64,000 bases of DNA, taken from NCBI RefSeq assembly GCF_022899935.1, contig NZ_JALJCJ010000003.1, positions 601,720-665,719 of the forward strand, read 5' to 3'. Under the pieces are notes generated by a model. That model did not search any database, was not told where the DNA came from, and saw nothing but the letters and a program-made list of their open reading frames with translations. The stretch is from Shinella curvata (lineage in GTDB: Bacteria; Pseudomonadota; Alphaproteobacteria; Rhizobiales; Rhizobiaceae). Made by a program: the position numbers and the translations under genes. How positions within the stretch are numbered: the first letter of the stretch is position 1; the number at the start of each line of letters is the position of its first letter. Positions 38,448 to 46,063 of this stretch are shown here, one piece after another.

Positions 38448-40682
38448 TCAGCCACCCAGTAGCACATCCAGCAAGGTCGTGCGCCGCGTGCCCGGCTGGC
38501 GCTCACCGCCGACATCGGCGGGGGGCGTCAGGCCGTCTTCGAAGGGGACGGAGCCTGTCTGTTCGCTTGCGACGGCGGCGCCATTGCCGGCGGGCTGTTC
38601 GTCCGTGCCGAGCGTGCGCGAGATGATGTCGAAGAGCTGATCGCCTTCCGGCTCGGGCACGGTTTCGCCGGCTGCCGGCAGGCCACCGTTTGCCGTGCCG
38701 AAGAGCGGCGAAGGCGCAAGGCCGGTGTGGGCGGCGGTCATGAACTGGCTGAAGGCCTTGGCGGGAAGCCCGCCGCCCGTGACCTTCTTCATCGACTTGC
38801 CGTCATCGTTACCGAACCAGACGCCGGTCGTCAGGTTGCTGGTGTAGCCGACGAAGAGCGCGTCGCGGAACGACTGGGTCGTGCCCGACTTGCCGGCGAC
38901 GGACCAGCCGGGAACGCGGGCGTTCTTGCCGGTGCCCTCGGTGATGACGCGCATCATCATGCCGTTCATCTGGGCGACGATGTTTTCACCCAGCACGCGG
39001 GGCGGGTTGTCGTAAGTGTTTTCGTAGAGGACCTTGCCATCGGCCGTCGAGATGCGGCGGATGATGTGCGGCGTCGCCTTGTAGCCGCCGTTCATGAAGG
39101 GCGCATAGGCGGCCGTCAGCTCCACCAGGGTCACTTCCGACGTGCCGAGCGCGATGGAGGCGTTCGACTGCAGCTCCGATTCGATGCCAAGCCGGCGGGC
39201 AAGCTTGATCACCTCGTCGGGGCCGACCTCCATGACGAGCTGGGCGGCGATGGTGTTCAGCGAATTGGCAAGAGCGGAGGCGAGCGTCACCTCGCCTCGG
39301 TATTTCTGATCGTAGTTTTCCGGCGTCCACTTGCCGATCCGCACCGGCGCGTCGTTGCGGATGGAAAGCGGAGAGCGGCCGGCTTCCAGCGCTGCCGCAT
39401 AGACGAAGGGCTTGAAGGCCGAGCCCGGCTGGCGCTTGGCCTTGGAGGCACGGTCGAACTGGCTTTCGGCATAGTCACGCCCGCCAACCAGCGCGCGGAT
39501 GGCGCCCGTGCCGTCGATGGAGACGAGGGCGGCCTGCGAGGCGTTCAGCTTGGCGCCTTCCTTGTCCATGACCGCGGTGATCGCCTCGTCGGCTTTCTTT
39601 TCGAGGTCGAGGTCGATCGTCGTGTCGATGACGAGATCTTCCTTGATGTCGCCGATCATGCCGGGAAGCTGGGCCATGACCATGTCGGCGGCATAGTGCT
39701 GCGCACCGGACCAGTAGCTTTTTGCCCGTGCCGGCGTCTGCGACATCGCCGTCGTGATCTCGTTTTCGGTGACGAAACCTTCCTCGCGCATGGCGCCGAG
39801 CACCACCTGCGCGCGGGCTTCGGCGGCTTCCGGATCGCGCGCCGGAGAAAGGCGCGACGGCGCTTTCAGAAGACCGGCGAGAAGGGCGGCCTCGCCAAGG
39901 TTCACATCGCGCGCCGACTTGTTGAAATAGCGCCGCGAGGCAGCCTCGACGCCGTAGGAATTCGAGCCGAAGAACACGCGGTTCAGGTACATCGCAAGGA
40001 TCTGGTCCTTGGAGTATTTGTGCTCCAGCCAGAACGCGAGCAGCACCTCCTGCACCTTGCGCTCCAGCGTGCGGTCCGGCGAGAGGAACATGTTCTTCGC
40101 CAGCTGCTGCGTCAGCGTGGAACCGCCCTGCACCATCCGGCCGGTCGTGATGTTGGTGAGCATCGCGCGGGCAAGGCCGAGCGGGTCGACGCCGAAATGC
40201 GAATAGAAGCGGCGGTCCTCGATGGCGATAACGGCCTGCGGAATATAGGGCGACATGTTTTCCAGCGACAGCGCCTCGCCGCCCGTCAGGCCGCGATTGG
40301 CGATCGCATCGCCGCTGACGGCAAGGATCTTGATGTTGGGCGGTCGGTCGGGGATCGACCAGCTCGTGGCGCTCGGCATGCGCGCGCCGTAGTAGAGCAC
40401 CAGCCCGCCCACGCCGATGGCGCCCCAGATGCCGAGCACGACGCACCAATAGATGAGCCGACGCACCAGGCCGAAGAGGCCGCCGCCCCCACCCGACGAC
40501 CTGCTCCGGCGGCGGCCGGAGCCGCGCTGCGGCCGCTCGGCCTTCGCTGCCTTGCCGCGTCCCTTGCGCCCGCCGCCTCCTGCCACACGATCGCCGGCGC
40601 CGACATGAAAATCGTCGTCGTCTCGGCCCCCCGATGCCTGGAACGAGGGCTCGATGCGTTGGGATTTGCGATTGGCTGCCAT
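38448..40682 (-). CDS. Class A penicillin-binding protein (PBP1a family)
   Basis: A 744-residue bifunctional peptidoglycan synthase. A basic, Gly-rich cytoplasmic tail (1-74) leads to one membrane helix (75-99). Glycosyltransferase: Glu155 in IEDRRFYSHFG and QGGSTLTQQLAKN. Transpeptidase: Ser421-x-x-Lys424 in GSAFKPF, SLN at 473-475 and KSGT at 597-600. The C-terminal tail is Pro/Gly-rich. It polymerises lipid II and cross-links stems. Divergent to an orphan flagellin. Confidence 0.93.
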   Translation of the reverse strand: MAANRKSQRIEPSFQASGGRDDDDFHVGAGDRVAGGGGRKGRGKAAKAERPQRGSGRRRSRSSGGGGGLFGLVRRLIYWCVVLGIWGAIGVGGLVLYYGARMPSATSWSIPDRPPNIKILAVSGDAIANRGLTGGEALSLENMSPYIPQAVIAIEDRRFYSHFGVDPLGLARAMLTNITTGRMVQGGSTLTQQLAKNMFLSPDRTLERKVQEVLLAFWLEHKYSKDQILAMYLNRVFFGSNSYGVEAASRRYFNKSARDVNLGEAALLAGLLKAPSRLSPARDPEAAEARAQVVLGAMREEGFVTENEITTAMSQTPARAKSYWSGAQHYAADMVMAQLPGMIGDIKEDLVIDTTIDLDLEKKADEAITAVMDKEGAKLNASQAALVSIDGTGAIRALVGGRDYAESQFDRASKAKRQPGSAFKPFVYAAALEAGRSPLSIRNDAPVRIGKWTPENYDQKYRGEVTLASALANSLNTIAAQLVMEVGPDEVIKLARRLGIESELQSNASIALGTSEVTLVELTAAYAPFMNGGYKATPHIIRRISTADGKVLYENTYDNPPRVLGENIVAQMNGMMMRVITEGTGKNARVPGWSVAGKSGTTQSFRDALFVGYTSNLTTGVWFGNDDGKSMKKVTGGGLPAKAFSQFMTAAHTGLAPSPLFGTANGGLPAAGETVPEPEGDQLFDIISRTLGTDEQPAGNGAAVASEQTGSVPFEDGLTPPADVGGERQPGTRRTTLLDVLLGG

Positions 40683-40974
40683 GAACGGTCGGATATACCC
40701 TTGAAAACGTTGCGGTCCCTGAACCTTAAATGAGGCGATTTAAGGGGTGGTTAAGGAATAGCAAACGCCCCATCCCGGCTTTCGCGCTTTCCACCGTTCC
40801 TTCGTCCGCCATGAAAGCCCGGGCATTTCAGAAAAACACATTCAAGACATCGCTAATCCATTGAGAAGTTTGGTAAAAATTGGGTGATTCAGATTTCGTT
40901 AACCATAATCCCGCTTACTCGGCATGACCTTCCCGGCCCATGACGGGCACAATCCCCTTTTTGAATGATTTGAT
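40683..40974. other. Divergent promoter region, PBP and flagellin
   Basis: 292 bases between two divergent starts, A/T-rich near the flagellin end (about 40855-40915). I could not place a convincing sigma-70 or sigma-28 promoter by eye, nor an operator. Confidence 0.4.
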
Positions 40975-41946
40975 ATGACCAGCATCCTTACGAATGCGGG
41001 CGCGGTTTCCGCGCTGCAGACCCTTCGCGCGCTCAATTCCAGCATGATGGACGCGCAAGGCCGTGTTTCCAGCGGCCTTCGCGTGCAGACCGCCGAGGAC
41101 AATGTCGCCTATTGGGCCGTTGCCACCACCATGCGCTCCGATAGCATGGCGCTGGATGCGGTTTCCGACGCACTCGGCATCAGCGAAAGCATCGTCAACA
41201 CCGCCTATGCCGGCATGTCCTCGGCCATCGAGGTCATGCACCAGGTCAAGGCGAAACTCGTGGCCGCCCATGAAGACGGCGTCGACAAGGTGAAGATCAA
41301 CACCGAACTCGACCAACTGAAGGACCAGCTGCGGTCGATTGCCGATTCGGCCTCCTTTGCCGGCCAGAACTGGCTGCATATGACCGATCCGACCGACCCG
41401 ATGCAGAACGGCGTGAAATCGCTGCCCGCCTCCTTCGTGCGCAACGAGGCCGGCGGCGTGGCGATCACCAATATCAAGTTCGACATGACCGCCGTCTTCG
41501 ACACGGACCAGGTCTTCTACCTCGTCTCGGATGGCGGCTGCGACGGCATCATCACCAATTCCGGCTTTGCCACCATGCAGGGCTACAGCCAGGACTGGGT
41601 GCTGATCAGCGGCGCCAACCACGGCGGCCATCCGGAAATCACGCTGACGCCGGAAACGACGCGACAGGAGCTCGAGGAAATGACCGTGGTCGTCGACCTG
41701 ATGACGGAGCGCATGATCAAGGTCGCCTCGATGTTCGGGGCGCTGGAGAGCCGCATCTCCCTGTCATCGGCCTTTCTGGAAAATCTGAGCGACGCCATCG
41801 GCCAGGGCATCGGCAGGCTCGTCGATGCCGACATGAACGAGGAATCGACCCGACTCAAGGCGTTGGAAACCCAGCAGCAGCTGGGCCTGCAAACGCTTCA
41901 GATCGCCAACACCAATGCCGAGGGCGTGCTACGGCTCTTCCAGTAG
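40975..41946 (+). CDS. Flagellin-like protein, isolated gene
   Basis: A 323-residue flagellin homologue. N-terminal D0/D1 (MTSILTNAGAVSALQTLRALNSSM, then VSSGLRVQTAEDNVAYWAVA) and C-terminal D1/D0 (ESRISLSSAFLENLSDAIGQGIGRLVDADMNEESTRLKA...QIANTNAEGVLRLF) are complete. The central variable part carries a Cys (GGCDGI), unusual for flagellins. No other flagellar gene is near. It could be a minor or specialised filament subunit. Confidence 0.88.
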   Translation: MTSILTNAGAVSALQTLRALNSSMMDAQGRVSSGLRVQTAEDNVAYWAVATTMRSDSMALDAVSDALGISESIVNTAYAGMSSAIEVMHQVKAKLVAAHEDGVDKVKINTELDQLKDQLRSIADSASFAGQNWLHMTDPTDPMQNGVKSLPASFVRNEAGGVAITNIKFDMTAVFDTDQVFYLVSDGGCDGIITNSGFATMQGYSQDWVLISGANHGGHPEITLTPETTRQELEEMTVVVDLMTERMIKVASMFGALESRISLSSAFLENLSDAIGQGIGRLVDADMNEESTRLKALETQQQLGLQTLQIANTNAEGVLRLFQ

Positions 41947-41971
41947 CCGCCTCAGCCCGCCCCCGGAAGGA

Positions 41972-41998
41972 GACCGGGCGGCCTTTCGAGCCGCCCGG
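41972..41998. other. Hairpin between the flagellin and BA14K genes
   Basis: Strong inverted repeat ACCGGGCGGC/GCCGCCCGGT with a 7-base loop between two convergent genes; AAAAA follows on the plus strand and no T-run on either side, so it is not a textbook terminator, although it may act as one. Confidence 0.5.
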
Positions 41999-42006
41999 TA
42001 AAAACC

Positions 42007-42432
42007 TTAGTAGTAAGGCGAATAGCACTGGCGGCGGCCGCCATAGTTCGGCTGGAACGTGTTGTCGTAGTCCCGGTACGAGCGATAGCGCGCATAGCAC
42101 CATTCGACGTGGCGCGGATTGATGCCCGCATAGCGCGGCTCGTCATAGCTGTTGGCAATCGCCCCGCCGATGATCGCGCCGGCACCGAAAGCTGCCATAG
42201 GATACCACCAGCCATCCGAATGGCGACGATAGCCATGGCGATGATGCCTGTAGCCGCGATGGCCACCGTGCCAGCCACGACGCTCGCGGTACTGCACCTG
42301 CTCGACATCGCTCGTCTGCGCGGCACCGACCTTGGCAAGCGGCATGGCGACGGCTGGCGCCGATACGAATGTCGTGGCGAACATGGCGACGGCCATGGCA
42401 GCGGCAAAGCCGCTCTTGATCGTTGTCTTCAT
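42007..42432 (-). CDS. BA14K-family exported protein
   Basis: A 141-residue secreted protein. A signal peptide (cleaved near APAVAMP) is followed by a His/Arg/Gly/Tyr-rich segment (about 50-75), a hydrophobic [14 protein letters not shown] stretch, and the C-terminal BA14K motif [19 protein letters not shown]...CYSPY with two Cys. BA14K proteins of Brucella and rhizobia are lectin-like or immunoreactive surface proteins; the role here is not known. Confidence 0.85.
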   Translation of the reverse strand: MKTTIKSGFAAAMAVAMFATTFVSAPAVAMPLAKVGAAQTSDVEQVQYRERRGWHGGHRGYRHHRHGYRRHSDGWWYPMAAFGAGAIIGGAIANSYDEPRYAGINPRHVEWCYARYRSYRDYDNTFQPNYGGRRQCYSPYY

Positions 42433-42532
42433 GTCGATCTCCCTTGGTTGTCACTGTTGAACAGTGATCTAGACGGTTCATAGCATGAAAGAATTCGGCT
42501 GAACCCGGGATGAACCAAAACTATCCGTACCG

Positions 42533-43480
42533 TCAGTCTTCGCCGTTGCTGCGGCGGGCGAGGAAACGCTGTCGTTCGTAGATCAGGATAACCACCAGTG
42601 CCATGATGAAAGGGATGATCAGGTAGAACAGCCGGAAGACGGCGAGCGCCGCAAGCACCGTCGCCGGATCCATGTCCGGCAGGCCGGCGATGAAGACCAG
42701 TTCCAGAACGCCGATGCCACCGGGCGCATGCGAGAGCAGCGCCACGGAGAAAGAGGCGAGGAAGATGCCGAGCACGACGAAGAAGCCGGGATTGCCCTCC
42801 GCCGGCAACACGAAATAGATGATCGCCGCCGCGCCGATCAGCTCGATGGGCGCGATGAAGAGCTGGCGGAAGACCAGCGAGGGTTTTGGGTATTCAAGCT
42901 TGAGCCAGCGCGTGTTGATCGGCCGGAAGCCGACGAGGCTGCCGATCACATAAAGCACGACGAGCGCCAGAATGAAGATGCCGGTCGAGAAGGCCGCCTC
43001 GATCGGCAGGACATGGGAAAAGCGCCCGACGATCTCCGGTTCCAGCACCAGAACGAGGCCGAACAGCATCACCGTGCCGAGCGCGAAGGTGAAGGAGCAG
43101 AAGGCGACGAGCACGCCGACCTCCGAGGCTGTCAACCCTTTCGATGTATAGGCCCGATAGCGCACCAGCGCGCCCGAGAAGACCGAGGCGCCGATATTGT
43201 GCGAGAGCGCATAGGTCGTAAACGAGGTGATGGTGATGAACCACAGCGAGATGCGATGGCCGAGATGTTCCAGCGCCAGATGGTCGTAGGCCGCAAGAGC
43301 CGCATAGGCGAGGAGCGTCGCGCAGGAAGCCAGCACCCAGCCCGAAACGGGAATGGCATGGATGCTCGCCATGAAGTCGTCGAGCGAAAGGCCCCTCAGG
43401 TCCTTGTAGAGAATATAGACCGATAGGATGATCGCGAGCGTGCTGACCAGCGGCCAGAAGAATTTTTTCAGTCGCTTCAT
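42533..43480 (-). CDS. UPF0104/MprF-flippase-like integral membrane protein
   Basis: A 315-residue polytopic membrane protein with about eight helices, related to the flippase half of lysylphosphatidylglycerol synthase and UPF0104. Family-like stretches include ALSHNIGASVFSGALVRYRAY and LSHAPGGIGVLELVFIAGLP. It lacks the cytosolic aminoacyl-transferase domain of full MprF, so it may only translocate lipid. No partner synthase is adjacent. Confidence 0.83.
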   Translation of the reverse strand: MKRLKKFFWPLVSTLAIILSVYILYKDLRGLSLDDFMASIHAIPVSGWVLASCATLLAYAALAAYDHLALEHLGHRISLWFITITSFTTYALSHNIGASVFSGALVRYRAYTSKGLTASEVGVLVAFCSFTFALGTVMLFGLVLVLEPEIVGRFSHVLPIEAAFSTGIFILALVVLYVIGSLVGFRPINTRWLKLEYPKPSLVFRQLFIAPIELIGAAAIIYFVLPAEGNPGFFVVLGIFLASFSVALLSHAPGGIGVLELVFIAGLPDMDPATVLAALAVFRLFYLIIPFIMALVVILIYERQRFLARRSNGED

Positions 43481-43681
43481 CCCGCCTTCCCCCGCGTGCC
43501 CGGCGTCCCACCGCCGGGGCAGCAGGGTCTTCCCGCATATGCCCCGTAAAAAGCCATTCCGTTACCCCACCGTCCGGACCTGTCATTCGCCCTCAAGGCG
43601 ACGCGGCCCTTTGTTCGGTCAGTGGACCAGCATTTCCGTGTCATCGGGTTAATGCCAGCCCAAATCGTCATCACATCTTAG

Positions 43682-45073
43682 TCAGTGCGCCGCGAGCGCG
43701 GAGAGAATACGCACCCAGGAGCGGATGCCCTTCTCGAAGGAGCGCAATTCGTACTTCTCGTTCGGCGAATGGATGCGGTCATCCGACAACGCGAAGCCGA
43801 CGAGCAGGGATTCCATACCCAGCATCTTCTGAAAATCGCCAACGATCGGGATGGATCCGCCCATGCCGATGACGACGGCGGGCTTCGGCCATTCGTCGGA
43901 CAGAGCCGATTTCGCCTTGGACAGCAGCGCCGAATCATAGGGCAGCTGGATCGCCGGCGAACCGCCGTGAGCATGGAACGCCACCGAGCAGTCCGCCGGG
44001 ATTTTCGAGCGCACATAGGCGCGGAAGGCGTCGCGGATCTTTGCGGGATCCTGTTTGCCGACGAGGCGGAAGGAGACCTTTGCCGAGGCTTCGGCAGCGA
44101 TGACCGTCTTGAAACCCTCGCCGGTATAGCCACCGGTGATGCCGTTAACTTCCGCCGTCGGCCGTGCCCAGGTGAGTTCGAGTACCGAACGCCCCTTTTC
44201 ACCCGAGGGGATCGAGAGGCCGATCTCGCCGAGGAAGCCTTCCGCCGTCTTGCCCAGCGTTTCCCAGGCGGCTTTGATCTGTGTCGGCGTTTCCTCGACG
44301 CCGTCATAGAAACCATCGAGCGTCACGCGGCCGGTCTCGTCGTGCAGGCCGGCGAGAATGGTCGAGAGGATATGGACCGGATTTGCCGCAGCACCGCCGA
44401 AATAGCCGGAATGCAGATCCCGGTCGGCCGCCTTGATGACGACCTCCTCGCCGACAAGGCCGCGCAAGCCCGCGGAAATGGCCGGCGTATCAGCATCCCA
44501 CATGCTGGTATCGCAGACCAGCGCGAAGTCGGCGGTCAGCTCGGCGGCATTGGCTTCCAGGAAAGGCTTCAGCGAGGGTGAGCCGGATTCCTCCTCGCCT
44601 TCGAACAGGATGGTGACGCGGCAGGGCAGCGCACCTACGGTTTCCTTGTAGGCGCGGCAGGCCTCCACGAAGGTCAGCAGCTGCCCCTTGTCGTCGGACG
44701 TGCCACGGCCGGTGATGACGCGGCGGCCCTCGCCGGCATCGCGCACGGCCGGCTCGAAGGGATCATGGTCCCACAGGTTCAGGGGATCGACCGGCTGGAC
44801 GTCATAATGGCCGTAGAACAGCACATGCGGTGCATCGGGCTTGGCGCCGTCATGATGGGCGACGACCATCGGATGGCCGGGCGTATCGCGCACCGTGGCG
44901 TCGAAGCCGAGCGAACGCAGCTCCGCGACCAGCCATTCGGCCCCCCGGCGGCAGTCCGCCTTGAAGGCCGGATCGGTGGAGATGGACTTGATGCGCACCA
45001 ATTCGAACAGGCGTTCGAGGCTGGCCGGAATATCGGCGCTGGCGCGATCGAGGACGGGCAGGATATTGGTCAT
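43682..45073 (-). CDS. M20-family dipeptidase
   Basis: A 463-residue zinc metallopeptidase of the M20 (CNDP/ArgE-like) group. Metal and catalytic residues: His89 in YGHYDVQP with Asp91, bridging Asp127 in GRGTSDDKG, Glu160-Glu161 in EGEEESGS, and a C-terminal His in DDRIHSPNEKYEL. It should cleave dipeptides or aminoacyl amides. The ATG is preceded by GGGGAAT; 18 codons upstream are open. Substrate not assignable. Confidence 0.9.
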   Translation of the reverse strand: MTNILPVLDRASADIPASLERLFELVRIKSISTDPAFKADCRRGAEWLVAELRSLGFDATVRDTPGHPMVVAHHDGAKPDAPHVLFYGHYDVQPVDPLNLWDHDPFEPAVRDAGEGRRVITGRGTSDDKGQLLTFVEACRAYKETVGALPCRVTILFEGEEESGSPSLKPFLEANAAELTADFALVCDTSMWDADTPAISAGLRGLVGEEVVIKAADRDLHSGYFGGAAANPVHILSTILAGLHDETGRVTLDGFYDGVEETPTQIKAAWETLGKTAEGFLGEIGLSIPSGEKGRSVLELTWARPTAEVNGITGGYTGEGFKTVIAAEASAKVSFRLVGKQDPAKIRDAFRAYVRSKIPADCSVAFHAHGGSPAIQLPYDSALLSKAKSALSDEWPKPAVVIGMGGSIPIVGDFQKMLGMESLLVGFALSDDRIHSPNEKYELRSFEKGIRSWVRILSALAAH

Positions 45074-45211
45074 GGTCGGATTCCCCAGTGCATGGCGCGC
45101 AAGGCGTTTCGAGCGCTTTGCGGGCACACCATGCGCAAATCAAATGACGTTCGGGCGCGACATTAGACCGATCGCGTCGGAGAGGGCAAATCGTATGACG
45201 GTTCTGCGACG

Positions 45212-45652
45212 TCAGAGCCGCGGGTCGCGGCCGAGATTGGCCAGCACCATGCGCATATATTCCAGCAGAAGCTCCCGCTCGAAGCGGCGAAACCCCTGGA
45301 ACAGCGCGTCTTCCGTCTCGGAGGCCGCCGCCATCGCCGTCTCGCGCAATGCCTTGCCGCGCGTGGTGAGATAGACGAGCGACGCCCGCTTGTCCTTGGG
45401 GTGCTTCTTCCGCGAGATCAGCCCGTCGCGCTCCATGCGTGACAGCGTGTTGGCCATAGTCGCCTGTTCAATGTCGAGCCGATCCAGAAGTTCGCGCTGG
45501 GTGAGGCCGTCGCCGCTCCACAGCTCCAGGAGCACCGGGAACTGGCCGGGGGCAAAGCCGCTCCCGTCCGCCCGCGCCTGCAGCGCGCGGGACGCCCCCT
45601 TCGCCAGGAGATTGGCGAGGTAAGCAGCCGACTCCTTCCGGTCAAAGTCCAT
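45212..45652 (-). CDS. MarR-family transcriptional regulator
   Basis: A 146-residue MarR regulator. Winged helix LTQRELLDRLDIEQATMANTL and wing RDGLISRKKHPKDKRASLVY are typical, flanked by dimerisation helices. The start (MDFDRKESAAYL) is the family-like one; 17 upstream codons are open. It is followed by the M20 gene on the same strand 139 bases away; the link is not certain. Ligand unknown. Confidence 0.87.
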   Translation of the reverse strand: MDFDRKESAAYLANLLAKGASRALQARADGSGFAPGQFPVLLELWSGDGLTQRELLDRLDIEQATMANTLSRMERDGLISRKKHPKDKRASLVYLTTRGKALRETAMAAASETEDALFQGFRRFERELLLEYMRMVLANLGRDPRL

Positions 45653-46063
45653 GCCGAAAGCTATGCCGGTTCCCGTTGGAAGACAATGATGGATCGCAGG
45701 CATTGCAAATGGCTTGACGCAGGCTGCGCGACATTTTCCGCGCGGGCCCGAAATGCAAGAAGCCGCCGACGACAGGAGGCTTGTCGCGGCGGCTTCTGCG
45801 AATGATGGACAAAGGCCCGGAGAGGGGGATGAGGCCTTTGTCCTTGTCTGGCGCGGCGGGGGACAGGCCGGGATGCCAGACAGCGGCTTGATCAGGTGCC
45901 GATGAGGAATATTTGTGGGTCCGAATGTGGCTTTTCAAGGGATTCGGAGGCTTTCGAGAATTACAAATTGGTAACGTTCGTGTGAGGGTTTCAGGCCTTC
46001 TGAAAGGCCCTCGAACCGCAATGAGAGATGGACGCGGAAGGAAGCCCGCGCTATCCATTCCCC
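45653..46063. other. marR-polA intergenic region with an imperfect hairpin
   Basis: 411 bases between divergent starts. It contains an inverted repeat with arms AAGCCGCCGACGACA (45760-45774) and TGTCGCGGCGGCTT (45782-45795), one bulge, loop GGAGGCT. The exposed GGAGG in the loop resembles a ribosome-binding site or an anti-SD region of an sRNA, but no coding frame follows. No promoter could be called with confidence. Confidence 0.45.

Noticed and set aside
41972-41998. Hairpin as a canonical terminator of the flagellin gene
   Set aside because: The stem is strong but no T-run follows on either strand, so it is listed only as a hairpin.
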